Origin: Pseudomonas sp. B20(2017)
GTDB taxonomy: Bacteria; Pseudomonadota; Gammaproteobacteria; Pseudomonadales; Pseudomonadaceae
NCBI RefSeq assembly: GCF_002113125.1
Contig: NZ_NEJP01000002.1
Coordinates: forward strand, 310,001 to 374,000
DNA length: 64,000 nt
Direction of reading: 5' to 3'
Shown here: positions 16,109 through 26,129 of the stretch, one piece after another
How positions within the stretch are numbered: position 1 is the stretch's first letter
How the letters are laid out: the number at the start of each line of letters is the position of its first letter
Notes under the pieces: generated by a model
Databases searched by the model: none
The model's input: only the letters and a program-made list of their open reading frames with translations
What the model was told of the DNA's origin: nothing
Translations under genes and position numbers: made by a program

Positions 16109-16624
16109 ATGACCAAACAAAACGCCTTTACTCGGGAAGACCTGCTGCGCTGCAGTCGCGGTGAGCTGTTCGGCCCAGGTAACGCGCAACTGCCCGCCCC
16201 GAACATGCTGATGGTGGATCGCATCACCCTGATCAGCGAAGAAGGCGGCAAGTACGGCAAAGGTGAATTGGTCGCCGAGCTGGATATCAACCCTGACCTG
16301 TGGTTCTTCGCGTGCCACTTCGAAGGCGATCCGGTGATGCCGGGCTGCCTGGGTCTGGACGCCATGTGGCAACTGGTCGGCTTCTTCCTGGGCTGGCAAG
16401 GTCTGCCGGGCCGCGGCCGTGCGCTGGGTTCGGGCGAAGTGAAATTTTTCGGCCAGGTCCTGCCGACCGCCAAGAAAGTCACCTACAACATTCATATCAA
16501 GCGCGTCCTCAAGGGCAAGCTGAACCTGGCCATTGCCGACGGTTCGGTGACTGTCGACGGTCGCGAAATCTACACCGCCGAAGGCCTTCGCGTCGGCGTG
16601 TTCACCTCCACTGACAACTTCTAA
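16109..16624 (+). CDS. fabA: 3-hydroxydecanoyl-ACP dehydratase/isomerase FabA
   Basis: 171 residues, exact family length. The active-site segment [29 protein letters not shown] carries the catalytic His (about residue 70) and Asp (about 84). FabA dehydrates 3-hydroxydecanoyl-ACP and isomerises trans-2- to cis-3-decenoyl-ACP, the branch point to unsaturated fatty acids. GAGGAGCT lies just before the ATG. fabB follows 11 bases downstream, so they form the standard Pseudomonas fabAB operon with a terminator after fabB. Confidence 0.98.
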   Translation: MTKQNAFTREDLLRCSRGELFGPGNAQLPAPNMLMVDRITLISEEGGKYGKGELVAELDINPDLWFFACHFEGDPVMPGCLGLDAMWQLVGFFLGWQGLPGRGRALGSGEVKFFGQVLPTAKKVTYNIHIKRVLKGKLNLAIADGSVTVDGREIYTAEGLRVGVFTSTDNF

Positions 16625-16635
16625 GGGTTATTCGC

Positions 16636-17856
16636 ATGCGCCGCGTCGTTATCACTGGTCTGGGCATTGTTTCGTGCCTGGGCAATGACAAAGAGACCGT
16701 CTCCGCTAACCTGCGTGCAAGCCGCCCTGGCATCCGGTTCAACCCGGAATATGCCGAAATGGGTCTGCGTAGCCAGGTTTCCGGCTCCATCGACCTCAAC
16801 CTTGAAGAGCTGATCGATCGCAAGATCTATCGCTTCGTCGGCCACGCAGCGGCTTACGCCTACCTGGCCATGAAAGACGCCATCGCTGACTCCGGCCTGA
16901 CCGAAGAGCAGGTGTCCAACCCGCGTACCGGCCTGATCGCAGGTTCCGGCGGCGCGTCGACCCTGAACCAGATGGAAGCGCTGGACATCCTGCGCGAGAA
17001 AGGCGTCAAGCGCGTCGGCCCATACCGTGTAACGCGGACCATGAGCAGCACCGTTTCGGCTTGCCTGGCCACGCCGTTCAAGATCAAGGGCCTGAACTAC
17101 TCCATCGCTTCTGCCTGCGCCACCAGTGCTCACTGCATCGGTACCGCCATGGAACAGATCCAGATGGGCAAGCAGGACATCGTGTTCGCCGGTGGCGGTG
17201 AAGAAGAGCACTGGAGCCAGTCGTTCCTGTTCGACGCAATGGGCGCTCTGTCCAGCAAGCGTAACGACACCCCGGAACAAGCCTCCCGCGCCTACGACGC
17301 CGACCGTGACGGTTTCGTCATCGCTGGCGGTGGCGGCATGGTCGTGGTCGAGGAGCTGGAACACGCTCTGGCCCGTGGCGCGAAGATCTACGCGGAGATC
17401 GTTGGCTACGGCGCGACTTCCGACGGCTACGACATGGTGGCTCCAAGCGGCGAAGGCGCAATCCGCTGCATGCAGCAGGCGCTGTCCACCGTCGACACCC
17501 CGATCGACTACCTGAACACCCACGGCACTTCGACTCCGGTCGGCGACGTCGCGGAAATGAAAGGTGTGCGTGAAGTGTTCGGCGACAAGGCCCCGGCCAT
17601 CAGCTCCACCAAGAGCCTGTCGGGTCACTCCTTGGGCGCCGCCGGCGTTCACGAAGCGATCTACTGCATGCTGATGATGGAAGGCAACTTCATCGCCGGC
17701 TCCGCCAACATCGACGAACTGGACCCTGAAGTGGCCGATCTGCCGGTGCTGACCAAGACCCGCGAAAACGCCACCATCAACACCGTGATGAGCAACAGCT
17801 TCGGCTTCGGTGGCACCAACGCCACCCTCGTACTGAAGCGCTGGGAAGGCAAGTAA
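16636..17856 (+). CDS. fabB: 3-oxoacyl-ACP synthase I FabB
   Basis: 406 residues. The Cys-His-His triad is readable: [14 protein letters not shown] (Cys about 162), [13 protein letters not shown] and [17 protein letters not shown]. It elongates cis-3-decenoyl-ACP and other acyl-ACPs with malonyl-ACP, working directly with FabA in unsaturated fatty-acid synthesis. Codon use is strongly biased, as expected for a highly expressed gene. An intrinsic terminator follows 25 bases after the stop. Confidence 0.98.
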   Translation: MRRVVITGLGIVSCLGNDKETVSANLRASRPGIRFNPEYAEMGLRSQVSGSIDLNLEELIDRKIYRFVGHAAAYAYLAMKDAIADSGLTEEQVSNPRTGLIAGSGGASTLNQMEALDILREKGVKRVGPYRVTRTMSSTVSACLATPFKIKGLNYSIASACATSAHCIGTAMEQIQMGKQDIVFAGGGEEEHWSQSFLFDAMGALSSKRNDTPEQASRAYDADRDGFVIAGGGGMVVVEELEHALARGAKIYAEIVGYGATSDGYDMVAPSGEGAIRCMQQALSTVDTPIDYLNTHGTSTPVGDVAEMKGVREVFGDKAPAISSTKSLSGHSLGAAGVHEAIYCMLMMEGNFIAGSANIDELDPEVADLPVLTKTRENATINTVMSNSFGFGGTNATLVLKRWEGK

Positions 17857-17880
17857 TTCCCTCCCGCTGAGCCGCACATG

Positions 17881-17913
17881 AAAACGCCCCGACTGGTTCG
17901 GGGCGTTTTTTTT
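17881..17913 (+). terminator. Intrinsic terminator after fabB
   Basis: AAAACGCCCCGA and TCGGGGCGTTTT form a 12-bp stem around a 4-5 base loop, followed by an unbroken T-run. Confidence 0.95.
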
Positions 17914-17934
17914 CGCCAGCCATAAACACAACCT

Positions 17935-18028
17935 CCTGTGGGAGCGGGCTTGCTCGCGAAAGCGGTGGGTCAGTCGACAAAAATGTTGAATGTTAAATCG
18001 CATTCGCGAGCAAGCCCGCTCCCACAGG
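17935..18028. repeat. REPIN: two inverted REP sequences
   Basis: CTGTGGGAGCGGGCTTGCTC at the left and its inverse GAGCAAGCCCGCTCCCACAG at the right flank about 50 bases of non-repeated DNA. This is the paired (REPIN) arrangement. The rest of the 394-bp gap between fabB and the next small gene shows no other clear feature. Confidence 0.9.
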
Positions 18029-18250
18029 GTCGGTGTATTGCTTGAAAATCGCCGTCAGGAACATGAAGCTTTTGTCATGGAACTCAATGCCCTGCGACTG
18101 AATGTCGCGGTTTCTGCGGGCTCCAGCGCTGTTGCAGATTTCGCAAGAATACATTGCACGAATCGGGCGTTTACTTAGCAGGCTAACAAAATCTATAACA
18201 GAGTCCTGCACACGCCTTGCTGCAGATAACTTGAGATTTGGAGCTAGCAG

Positions 18251-18439
18251 ATGACTGTAAAAGTAACTGAACGCGACGATTCACACATGTCCCATGAAGG
18301 CGTAGCCGCCGGCGTACGGATCTGGGATGTGCATCAACAAGACTTGCTGGTCGGCATGTTCCACAACGAGATCGATGCCCACAACTACAAGGCCGAACTG
18401 GAACTGCAGGAACAGCAGCGGGATCGGAAATCCGCCTGA
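18251..18439 (+). CDS. Small conserved-looking protein, 62 residues
   Basis: ATG 18251 has GGAG at 7-base spacing. The protein is acidic and soluble, with the stretch GVAAGVRIWDVHQQDLLVGMFHNEIDAHNYKAELELQEQQRD and no membrane segment or signal peptide. The gene is followed by a strong bidirectional terminator, so it appears to be an independent transcription unit. I do not recognise a named family. The good start site and terminator support a real gene. Confidence 0.7.
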   Translation: MTVKVTERDDSHMSHEGVAAGVRIWDVHQQDLLVGMFHNEIDAHNYKAELELQEQQRDRKSA

Positions 18440-18460
18440 AACAAAACCACAGCATTGAAA

Positions 18461-18492
18461 ACGACAAACCCCGCCAGAGCGGGGTTTGTCGT
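18461..18492. terminator. Bidirectional terminator between the small gene and the DUF2058 gene
   Basis: Perfect 14-bp arms ACGACAAACCCCGC and GCGGGGTTTGTCGT with loop CAGA, between two convergent genes. T-rich on both sides only moderately. Confidence 0.8.
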
Positions 18493-18535
18493 TGTTGAGT
18501 GCTTCAGGGCCGCTTCGCAGCCCGGCGAGACCCGA

Positions 18536-19078
18536 TTACCACATCAGATCATCAGGGATCACGTAGGCCGCGTACGGATCGTCCTCGGCATTGACCTCTT
18601 CGACCTTCTCGTTGAGCTGTACGATGCGCTGTGGATCGCGCTCCTGAATCTTCAGGGCCGCCTCACGAGGAATCACTTCGTAGCCGCCGGCATGGTGCAC
18701 GATCGCCAGCGAACCGCTGCTGAGCTTGTTGCGCATCAGCGTGTTGACGGAGATGCGCTTGACCTTCTTGTCGTCGACGAAGTTGTAGTAGTCCTCGGTG
18801 GTCAGCTTCGGCAGACGCGAGACTTCGATCAACTGCTTGACCTGGGCGGCGCGGGCCTTGGCCTCAGCCTTCTCCTGCTGCTGACGGTTCAGCTCCTGGT
18901 CGCGCTTGACCTTCTCGGCCATGGCTTCCTGGGCAGCACGCTGCTGGGAGTCGTCCAGTTCGATCTGGCCTTTGTGGGCCAGACGCTGCTGTTTCTGTTT
19001 GTCTTTGCTGACCTGTTTGGCCTGCTTTTGGTTGACCAGTCCTGCCTTGAGCAACTGATCGCGAAGGGAAAGGCTCAT
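18536..19078 (-). CDS. DUF2058 family protein (YaiL-like)
   Basis: 180 residues, extremely rich in Lys, Gln and Ala in the first half (QLLKAGLVNQKQAKQVSKDKQKQQRLAHKGQ, then a long charged helix), which is likely a coiled coil. The C-terminal half has the family segment RISVNTLMRNKLSSGSLAIVHHAGGYEVIP. Cytoplasmic, function unknown; often described as nucleoprotein/polynucleotide-associated. Last gene after relA-mazG, 26 bases from the mazG stop. Confidence 0.9.
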   Translation of the reverse strand: MSLSLRDQLLKAGLVNQKQAKQVSKDKQKQQRLAHKGQIELDDSQQRAAQEAMAEKVKRDQELNRQQQEKAEAKARAAQVKQLIEVSRLPKLTTEDYYNFVDDKKVKRISVNTLMRNKLSSGSLAIVHHAGGYEVIPREAALKIQERDPQRIVQLNEKVEEVNAEDDPYAAYVIPDDLMW

Positions 19079-19104
19079 TGATGCTTACTCACTTGGGCAA
19101 CGGC

Positions 19105-19947
19105 TCAGCCGCAGCTGGGCAAATTCTTTTCCTGACGTTTGGCTTCGCCCCACAGGGCGTCCAACTCTTCGAGGGTGCAATCTTCCATGGGTCGGTGGGT
19201 GTCGCGCAATGCCTGTTCGATAAAACGGAAACGTCGCTCGAACTTGGCGTTGGCGCCACGCAATGCGGTTTCCGGATCGACCTTCAGATGCCGGGCCAGA
19301 TTGACCACGGAAAACAGCAGGTCGCCGATCTCGTCGGCCACCGCTTGCGGGTCATTTTCGGACATGGCTTCGAGCACTTCATCAAGCTCTTCACGGACCT
19401 TGTCCAGCACCGGCAACGCATCCGGCCAGTCGAAACCGACCTGCCCTGCGCGCTTCTGCAACTTGGCCGAGCGGGACAACGCCGGCAACGCAGCCGGCAC
19501 ATCGTCGAGCAGTGACAGTTGCTGCGGCTCGGCGGATTTCTCGGCGCGCTCTTCGGCCTTGATCTCCTCCCAACGCTGCTTGACCTGCTCTTCGTTCAGG
19601 CGCGGCACATCCAGCGGCGCGTATAGATCGCCGGTGGGGAACACATGCGGATGGCGACGGATCAGTTTGCGGGTGATGCTGTCGACCACGCCGGCGAATT
19701 CGAACCGCCCCTCCTCCCGCGCCAACTGGCTGTAATACACCACCTGAAACAACAGATCGCCCAACTCGCCCTGCAAGTGATCGAAGTCGCCGCGCTCGAT
19801 GGCGTCGGCGACTTCGTAGGCCTCTTCAAGGGTGTGCGGGACGATAGTCGTGTAAGTCTGTTTGATGTCCCATGGGCAACCGTATTGCGGGTCGCGCAGA
19901 CGGTTCATCAAGTGCAACAGGTCTTCAAGGCTGTAGATCGGTTTCAT
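19105..19947 (-). CDS. mazG: Nucleoside triphosphate pyrophosphohydrolase MazG
   Basis: 280 residues, two MazG domains in tandem. The first shows LRDPQYGCPWDIKQTYTTIVPHTLEEAYEVADAIERGD and ELGDLLFQVVYYSQ. The second shows VREELDEVLEAM and ADEIGDLLFSVVNLARHL, with the acidic EExxE and ExxD metal-binding residues. It hydrolyses NTPs to NMP and pyrophosphate and in E. coli is linked to relA and stringent control. Its ATG overlaps the relA stop by four bases, so the two are translationally coupled. Confidence 0.96.
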   Translation of the reverse strand: MKPIYSLEDLLHLMNRLRDPQYGCPWDIKQTYTTIVPHTLEEAYEVADAIERGDFDHLQGELGDLLFQVVYYSQLAREEGRFEFAGVVDSITRKLIRRHPHVFPTGDLYAPLDVPRLNEEQVKQRWEEIKAEERAEKSAEPQQLSLLDDVPAALPALSRSAKLQKRAGQVGFDWPDALPVLDKVREELDEVLEAMSENDPQAVADEIGDLLFSVVNLARHLKVDPETALRGANAKFERRFRFIEQALRDTHRPMEDCTLEELDALWGEAKRQEKNLPSCG

Positions 19948-22187
19948 GGAGTCCGGTTACGCCGCGTTTCGATAATGTTCGGCAATTGGGAAATCCGCCC
20001 CAGCAACCGCCCCAGCGCGTCCAGCCCCGGGATCTCGATGGTCAGGGACATCAGTGCGGTGTTGTCCTCCTTGTTCGAGCGGGTGTTGACCGCCAGCACG
20101 TTGATCCGCTCGTTGAGCAGCACCTGCGAGACGTCACGCAACAGACCGGAACGGTCGTAGGCGCGGATGACGATGTCCACCGGATAGGTGAGCACCGGCA
20201 CCGGGCCCCAGCTGACCTGGATGATCCGCTCCGGCTCGCGCCCGGCCAGTTGCAGCACCGAGGCGCAGTCCTGACGGTGAATGCTCACGCCACGGCCCTG
20301 GGTGATGTAGCCGACGATCGCATCGCCCGGCAACGGCTGGCAGCAGCCGGCCATCTGGGTCATCAGGTTGCCGACGCCCTGGATTTGAATGTCGCCGCGC
20401 TTGCCCGGTTTGTAGCCGGTCGCCTTGCGCGGAATCAGTTCCAGCTGTTCGTTGCCGCGTTCCGGCTCGACCAGCTGTTGCGCCAGGTTGACCAGTTGCG
20501 CCAGACGCAGGTCGCCGGCCCCGAGGGCGGCGAACATGTCTTCGGCGGTTTTCATGTTGGCCTTGTCGGCCAGCTTGTCGAAATCCACCGCCGGCAGGCC
20601 GAGGCGAGTGAGTTCTCGTTCGAGCAGAGTCTTGCCGGCCGCAACGTTTTGATCGCGGGCCTGCAACTTGAACCAGTGAACGATCTTGGCCCGCGCCCGG
20701 GACGTGGTGACGTAACCGAGGTTCGAGTTCAGCCAGTCACGGCTCGGCGTACCGTGCTTGCTGGTGATGATCTCGACCTGTTCACCGGTCTGCAGGCTGT
20801 AGTTGAGCGGAACGATGCGCCCGTTGATCTTCGCGCCACGGCAGTTATGGCCGATTTCGGTGTGCACACGGTAGGCGAAGTCCAGCGGCGTCGCGCCTTT
20901 CGGCAAGTCGATGGCGTGACCGTCCGGGGTGAAGATGTAGACCCGGTCCGGCTCGATATCGACCCGCAGCTGTTCGGCGAGACCGCCGATGTCACCCAGC
21001 TCTTCGTGCCACTCGAGGACCTGACGCAGCCAGGAGATTTTCTCTTCGTAGTGATTCGAGCCGGACTTGACGTCAGTGCCCTTGTAGCGCCAGTGCGCGC
21101 AGACGCCGAGCTCGGCCTCTTCGTGCATCGAATGGGTCCGGATCTGGACTTCCAGCACCTTGCCTTCCGGACCGATCACCGCCGTGTGCAGCGAGCGGTA
21201 GCCGTTTTCTTTCGGGTTGGCGATGTAGTCGTCGAACTCTTTCGGGATGTGCCGCCACAGGGTGTGGACGATGCCGAGCGCGGTGTAGCAGTCGCGCATT
21301 TCCGGCACCAGCACGCGGACCGCACGCACGTCGTAGATCTGGCTGAATTCCAGACCCTTGCGCTGCATTTTGCGCCAGATCGAATAGATGTGTTTCGCCC
21401 GGCCGCTGATGTCGGCTTCGACGCCAGTGGCCTGCAATTCGTCCTTGAGCTGGGTCATCACGTCAGAGATGAAACGCTCACGATCCAGCCGCCGCTCGTG
21501 CAGCAGCTTGGCAATCTGTTTGTATTGATCGGGTTCAAGGTAACGGAAGGACAAGTCCTCCAGCTCCCATTTGATATGACCGATGCCGAGTCGATGCGCG
21601 AGCGGCGCATAGATGTCGAACACTTCCCGGGCGACCCGGTTACGTTTTTCGTCGTCGGCGGTTTTCACCGCGCGGATCGCGCAGGTTCGTTCGGCGAGCT
21701 TGATCAGCGCGACACGCACGTCGTCGACCATCGCCACCAGCATTTTGCGCAGGTTTTCCACCTGGCCCTGGGTGCCGAGCACCATCGACTGGCGGGGGCT
21801 TAGGCTGGCACTGATTGCCGCCATGCGCAGCACGCCGTCGATCAGTTTGGCGACCACCGGCCCGAAGCGCTGGCTGACCGCCGCGAGCTCGATCTGGCCT
21901 TCGCGCACGCCGCGATAGAGAACCGCAGCCACCAGCGAATCCTGATCGAGCTTGAGGTCGGCAAGGATCTCGGCGATCTCAAGGCCCGTGCTGAAACTGC
22001 CGCTGCCTTCGGACCAGAGATTCTTCGCCGCATTGGATTGCTGCTCGGCCTGGCGAGCGTACTCGCAGGCCTCTTTCAAGGCTTCGCGATCCAGTGCCAG
22101 ATCGACACTGACCGCATGATCGAGCCAAGCCTCGAGATTGATACTGCCGTCAGTGTTGATCGGCTGGTGTGCTCTCACCTGTACCAT
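19944..22187 (-). CDS. relA: GTP pyrophosphokinase RelA
   Basis: 747 residues. The N-terminal hydrolase-like domain lacks the HD dyad (AAVLYRGVREG where SpoT has HDxxED), as expected for synthetase-only RelA. The synthetase core is present (FSQIYDVRAVRVLV, NPKENGYRSLHTAVIGPEGK), followed by the TGS domain (RVYIFTPDGHAIDLPKGATPLDFAYRVHTEIGHNC), a zinc-finger/CC region with MAGCCQPLPGDAI, and a C-terminal ACT domain. It makes (p)ppGpp on stalled ribosomes. It lies 88 bases downstream of rlmD. Confidence 0.97.
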   Translation of the reverse strand: MVQVRAHQPINTDGSINLEAWLDHAVSVDLALDREALKEACEYARQAEQQSNAAKNLWSEGSGSFSTGLEIAEILADLKLDQDSLVAAVLYRGVREGQIELAAVSQRFGPVVAKLIDGVLRMAAISASLSPRQSMVLGTQGQVENLRKMLVAMVDDVRVALIKLAERTCAIRAVKTADDEKRNRVAREVFDIYAPLAHRLGIGHIKWELEDLSFRYLEPDQYKQIAKLLHERRLDRERFISDVMTQLKDELQATGVEADISGRAKHIYSIWRKMQRKGLEFSQIYDVRAVRVLVPEMRDCYTALGIVHTLWRHIPKEFDDYIANPKENGYRSLHTAVIGPEGKVLEVQIRTHSMHEEAELGVCAHWRYKGTDVKSGSNHYEEKISWLRQVLEWHEELGDIGGLAEQLRVDIEPDRVYIFTPDGHAIDLPKGATPLDFAYRVHTEIGHNCRGAKINGRIVPLNYSLQTGEQVEIITSKHGTPSRDWLNSNLGYVTTSRARAKIVHWFKLQARDQNVAAGKTLLERELTRLGLPAVDFDKLADKANMKTAEDMFAALGAGDLRLAQLVNLAQQLVEPERGNEQLELIPRKATGYKPGKRGDIQIQGVGNLMTQMAGCCQPLPGDAIVGYITQGRGVSIHRQDCASVLQLAGREPERIIQVSWGPVPVLTYPVDIVIRAYDRSGLLRDVSQVLLNERINVLAVNTRSNKEDNTALMSLTIEIPGLDALGRLLGRISQLPNIIETRRNRTP

Positions 22188-22275
22188 CTTGCTTTACCTT
22201 CCCTACGACGCAGATTCAATGCGTCAAATCACTGACCTTCAATGCCCGTTCGCGCTCGCGGGGCCAATGCGAGCG

Positions 22276-23661
22276 CTACGGACGACCAGTCGGATCAGAC
22301 GAGCCATCCTGGCTCGCTTCAAATAACGCCATGGCCTCGACATGCGCCGTCTGAGGAAACATATCGAGAATCCCGGCACGTTTTAACCGGTAGCCCTGCT
22401 TGATCAATTCGACCGTATCGCGCGCCAGAGTTGCAGGGTTGCACGACACGTACACCAACCGTTCGGCGCCCAGGGTCGCCAGTTTGCGCACCACCTCGAA
22501 AGCACCGTCGCGCGGTGGGTCCAAGAGTACCGCAGAAAAGCCGTTTCCGATCCACTGGGCATCGGTCAAAGGCTGGGATAAATCGGCCTGAAAAAACTTT
22601 GTGTTATGCAAATTGTTGCTAGCGGCATTCGCCGCCGCGCGATCGACCATGGTCTGCACGCCTTCGACCGCCACCACTTCACGCGCGGCTTTCGCCAGCG
22701 GCAGGGCGAAGTTGCCCAGACCGCAAAACAGATCGAGTACGCGCTCATCGCTCTTCGGTTTCAACCAGTCCAGCGCTTGCGCCACCATGGCCTCGTTGAC
22801 CCCGGCATTGACCTGGATGAAATCCCCCGGCCGATAGGCCAGTTGCAGGTCCCATTGTTCCAGGCGGTAACCGAGCGACTGCGCCTCATCCACCGGCTGC
22901 GGTTCGCCTTCGCCATGCAACCAGAGCTGCGCTTCATGGAACGCGCAGAAATCCTTGAGGATCGCCAGGTCAGCCTCGGACAGCGGCGCCACGTGACGCA
23001 GCAGAACGGCGAGTGACGAGCCACTGAACAATTCGACATGCCCCAGCGCCTGAGGTTTGCTCAGGCGACGAAGCATCTCCGGCAAGCGGGTCATGATCGG
23101 CTGCAAGGGCTGTACCAGCACCGGGCATTCGCTGATCGCGACAATGTCCTGGCTGCCGGCGGCACGGAAACCGACTTCAAGCTTTTTGGCCTTGCTGTCC
23201 CAGCGCACGGCGATCCGGGCGCGGCGACGGTAGCCGAATTCGGGACCGGTCAACGGCGCCGCCCACTCCTCCGGTTCGGCACCGGCGACTCGCGACAACT
23301 GCTCGGCGAGCATGCGCTGTTTCAGGGCAAGCTGTTCGTTGTGGGGCAGATGCTGAACGCTGCAACCGCCGCAACGGCCGGCGTGCTGACAAGGTGCGGG
23401 ACGACGCAATTCACTGGAGCTGAACACTCGTTCGGTGCGCGCCTCGACCACTTTGCCGTGGGCGCCGAGCACCCGCGCTTCGACCTCTTCACCGGCGAGG
23501 GCGCCGAGGACGAACCAGGTTTTGCCTTCAAAAAACGCGATGCCGCGACCGTCATTGGCCAGGCGCTCGATGCTCAAGCGCTGCTTTTTGCCGGTCGGGA
23601 TTTGCGGGGCCTTGCTGCCGCCGGTGGGCTGGAAACGCAGGCCTCTCTCGTGCTTGGCCAT
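22276..23661 (-). CDS. rlmD: 23S rRNA (uracil-1939-C5)-methyltransferase RlmD
   Basis: 461 residues. A TRAM domain leads ([27 protein letters not shown]). The iron-sulfur cysteines follow in [20 protein letters not shown], then the SAM-binding segment [19 protein letters not shown] and the catalytic motifs LLDPPRDGA and [14 protein letters not shown]. The start overlaps the cysM stop (ATGA). The C-terminal tail [14 protein letters not shown] is slightly longer than in many relatives. Old name rumA. Confidence 0.96.
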   Translation of the reverse strand: MAKHERGLRFQPTGGSKAPQIPTGKKQRLSIERLANDGRGIAFFEGKTWFVLGALAGEEVEARVLGAHGKVVEARTERVFSSSELRRPAPCQHAGRCGGCSVQHLPHNEQLALKQRMLAEQLSRVAGAEPEEWAAPLTGPEFGYRRRARIAVRWDSKAKKLEVGFRAAGSQDIVAISECPVLVQPLQPIMTRLPEMLRRLSKPQALGHVELFSGSSLAVLLRHVAPLSEADLAILKDFCAFHEAQLWLHGEGEPQPVDEAQSLGYRLEQWDLQLAYRPGDFIQVNAGVNEAMVAQALDWLKPKSDERVLDLFCGLGNFALPLAKAAREVVAVEGVQTMVDRAAANAASNNLHNTKFFQADLSQPLTDAQWIGNGFSAVLLDPPRDGAFEVVRKLATLGAERLVYVSCNPATLARDTVELIKQGYRLKRAGILDMFPQTAHVEAMALFEASQDGSSDPTGRP

Positions 23662-24563
23662 CAGTTGGGCGCGTCGAAAATGCCGGTCGACAGGTAACGG
23701 TCGCCACGGTCGCAGATGATCGCGACGATCACCGCGTTTTCAACTTCTTTGGACAGGCGCAGCATCGCTGCCACCGCACCGCCCGAGGACACGCCACAGA
23801 AAATGCCTTCTTCGCGGGCCAGACGACGGGTGACGTCCTCGGCTTCGCTTTGCGCCATGTCGACGATGCGGTCGACGCGCTCGGCCTGATAGATCTTCGG
23901 CAGGTATTCCTGCGGCCAGCGGCGAATGCCGGGAATGGCCGAGCCTTCCATCGGTTGCAGGCCGACGATCTGCACGTTGTCGTTCTGCTCCTTGAGGTAG
24001 CGCGACACGCCCATGATGGTGCCGGTGGTGCCCATGGAGCTGACGAAATGGGTGATGGAGCCCTGGGTCTGACGCCAGATTTCCGGGCCGGTGGTCGTGT
24101 AGTGCGCTTCAGGATTGTCGCCGTTGGCGAACTGATCCAGCACCTTGCCACGGCCTTCGGCTTCCATCCGCTGGGCGAGATCGCGAGCGCCTTCCATGCC
24201 CTCTTCCTGGCTGACCAGAATCAGCTCCGCGCCGTACGCGGTCATCGCCGCTTTACGTTCGGCACTGGAGTTGTCCGGCATGATCAGGATCATCTTGTAA
24301 CCCTTGATCGCGGCGGCCATCGCCAGGGCGATCCCGGTGTTGCCCGAGGTCGCTTCGATCAGCGTATCGCCTTCGTGGATCTGCCCGCGCAACTCGGCAC
24401 GGGTGATCATCGACAGCGCCGGACGATCCTTGACCGAACCCGCCGGGTTGTTCCCTTCGAGCTTGAGCAAAAGGGTGTTGCTGGTGACACCGGGCAGGCG
24501 CTGCAAACGCACCAGCGGCGTGTTGCCGACGCAATCGGCGATGGTTGGGTACTGCAAGGTCAT
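23661..24563 (-). CDS. cysM: Cysteine synthase B CysM
   Basis: 300 residues from ATG 24563. The PLP lysine lies in [15 protein letters not shown], and the glycine-rich phosphate loop is [10 protein letters not shown]; later elements are [18 protein letters not shown] and [12 protein letters not shown]. It converts O-acetylserine (and thiosulfate in the CysM subgroup) to cysteine or S-sulfocysteine. The four-base overlap with rlmD suggests a cysM-rlmD transcript continuing toward relA. The frame further upstream to 24602 is not needed. Confidence 0.95.
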   Translation of the reverse strand: MTLQYPTIADCVGNTPLVRLQRLPGVTSNTLLLKLEGNNPAGSVKDRPALSMITRAELRGQIHEGDTLIEATSGNTGIALAMAAAIKGYKMILIMPDNSSAERKAAMTAYGAELILVSQEEGMEGARDLAQRMEAEGRGKVLDQFANGDNPEAHYTTTGPEIWRQTQGSITHFVSSMGTTGTIMGVSRYLKEQNDNVQIVGLQPMEGSAIPGIRRWPQEYLPKIYQAERVDRIVDMAQSEAEDVTRRLAREEGIFCGVSSGGAVAAMLRLSKEVENAVIVAIICDRGDRYLSTGIFDAPN

Positions 24564-24668
24564 GGCGTTTTTCGCAATCCGGACAGCGGGGGCGCCTATC
24601 ATACCGGCAAACCTGCGCAGGCCATATCACGCAAAGTGTGGTGCTTATGGTTTCTTGGAATAAGCAGT

Positions 24669-24694
24669 AAAAGTCTCACCAGCGGTGAGACTTT
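24669..24694 (-). terminator. Terminator after the two-component gene pair
   Basis: AAAGTCTCACC-AGC-GGTGAGACTTT is a perfect 11-bp stem 11 bases past the sensor kinase stop. On the minus strand it runs into TTTTACTGC, so it can end the regulator/kinase transcript before cysM. Confidence 0.75.
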
Positions 24695-24704
24695 CCTGTA
24701 CCGC

Positions 24705-26129
24705 TCACACAATCTGCGGGCGGCCCATGTCCACTGTGGGAGCTGGCTTGCCAGCGAAGACGTCGGGACTGACAGCACTGTCATCCGCCACCAACCGCAG
24801 ATTCAGTCGCAATCCCGATGGCCCGTTCTCGGCCCACAATGTTCCGCCCTGGCGTTGCACCGCGTTCCTCGCGATGCTCAGCCCCAGACCAAATCCGCCG
24901 TCCCCCGGCCGCGAACCGTCGAGTCGGATGAAGGGCGAGAAGATCCGCTCCAGATCCGCCTCGGCCACGCCGCCACCCTCGTCCTCCAGCCACAGGTGCC
25001 AGTAATCGCCGTCCCGTCGACCATCGAGTCGCACGATACCGCCCACTGGCGAATGACGAACGGCGTTGCGCAGAATGTTTTCCAGGGCCTGGGCCAGGGT
25101 GTTGAGATTGCCGCGCACCCAGCAGGAAGCTTCCACCGCGCACTGCAACTGCCCCACCGGACAGCAGCTTTCGTAACAGGCGTTTTCCGTGAGCATTTCC
25201 CACAGCGCCTGAATCTGGATCGCTTCGTCCGGCAACGGTGCGCGCTCGGTGTCGAGCCAGGCCAGTTGCAGGGTGTCCTCCACCAATCGCTGCATCACGT
25301 CGACTTCGCGACCGATGCGTTCGCGCAACGGTTGCAGCTGCTGCTCGCTTTCGCTGGCAACTCGCAACCGGCTCAGGGGCGTGCGCAGTTCGTGGGACAG
25401 GTCGCGCAGCAATTGCTGTTGCAGGGCCACGGTGGACTGCAAGCGTTCGGACATCGAGTCGAAGGCGCGGGCCAGTTCACCGAGCTCATCAGGGCGCTGG
25501 GTGATGCCGCTCGACAATCGCACATTCAGTTGATCGGCGCGCCACGCATTGGCCTGCTCGCGCAGATTGTTCAGCGGGACAACCAGCAGGCGATACAGGC
25601 CGACGCACAGCAGCAAGGTGAACAGACCGGGAATCACACCGTTGGTGATGACGCGCCAGAAAACCCGGTATTTCCCCGGCAGGAAACGCTCGGGCAACTC
25701 GATGACCAGACTGCCGGCAGTCGGGTCAGTGGGGAACGGTACGCGCAGCCACGGCCGACCCTTTTTGTGAATCGGCCAGTCAAGGCCTCGAAGGAAGGTC
25801 AGGTGCTGAAGCTCCTGAGCATTGAACGGCTGGCTGCCCAGCGACTGCAGGTTGCCACCGATCACGCCGACCCAGCCGGCTTCGCGCAACTCCATGCTCT
25901 GCAACCAGCTATCGATGCCATCACGCTCGCCCTGCTGCCAGGCGCGCTCGGCCTCGGCGGCATAACGGCTCAGCGTGCGACGGGCGTCATCGGAGAGGAA
26001 CTGATTGCGCTGTTCCATGTACCGGCCCCAGGACCAGCTCAGCCAGATCATCAGCAGACAGAACGCCACCAGCAGACAGGCGAGTTTCCAGAACAGCGAG
26101 TGCCGGCCCGGCAGGTCAGACACTTTCAT
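24705..26129 (-). CDS. Sensor histidine kinase (PirS-like position)
   Basis: 474 residues from ATG 26129; GTG 26138 is an alternative. Membrane helices are about residues 11-32 and 160-182, with HAMP after the second. HisKA is LLRDLSHELRTPLSRLRVASE, and HATPase is NALENILRNAVRHSP, DEGGGV and GDGGFGLGLSIAR. The gene overlaps the regulator gene by 14 bases. In P. aeruginosa the kinase between cysM and gacS is PirS, which with PirR controls the siderophore receptor gene pirA; orthology here is by position. The last 20 or so residues are encoded by a REP element, so the C-terminus is unlikely to be conserved. Confidence 0.88.
   Translation of the reverse strand: MKVSDLPGRHSLFWKLACLLVAFCLLMIWLSWSWGRYMEQRNQFLSDDARRTLSRYAAEAERAWQQGERDGIDSWLQSMELREAGWVGVIGGNLQSLGSQPFNAQELQHLTFLRGLDWPIHKKGRPWLRVPFPTDPTAGSLVIELPERFLPGKYRVFWRVITNGVIPGLFTLLLCVGLYRLLVVPLNNLREQANAWRADQLNVRLSSGITQRPDELGELARAFDSMSERLQSTVALQQQLLRDLSHELRTPLSRLRVASESEQQLQPLRERIGREVDVMQRLVEDTLQLAWLDTERAPLPDEAIQIQALWEMLTENACYESCCPVGQLQCAVEASCWVRGNLNTLAQALENILRNAVRHSPVGGIVRLDGRRDGDYWHLWLEDEGGGVAEADLERIFSPFIRLDGSRPGDGGFGLGLSIARNAVQRQGGTLWAENGPSGLRLNLRLVADDSAVSPDVFAGKPAPTVDMGRPQIV
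24734..24760. repeat. REP element inside the 3' end of a kinase gene
   Basis: CTGTGGGAGCTGGCTTGCCAGCGAAGA carries the same GCTGGCTTGCCAGC core as the intergenic REPs at 2417 and 34431. It lies inside the reading frame, contributing residues such as FAGKPAPT to the protein. Confidence 0.8.

Noticed and set aside
17990..18178. 62-codon frame over the REPIN after fabB
   Set aside because: Most of it is translated REP sequence, with no ribosome site.
19872..21803. 643-codon frame antisense to relA
   Set aside because: Shadow of a conserved RelA coding sequence; no independent start signal or motif.
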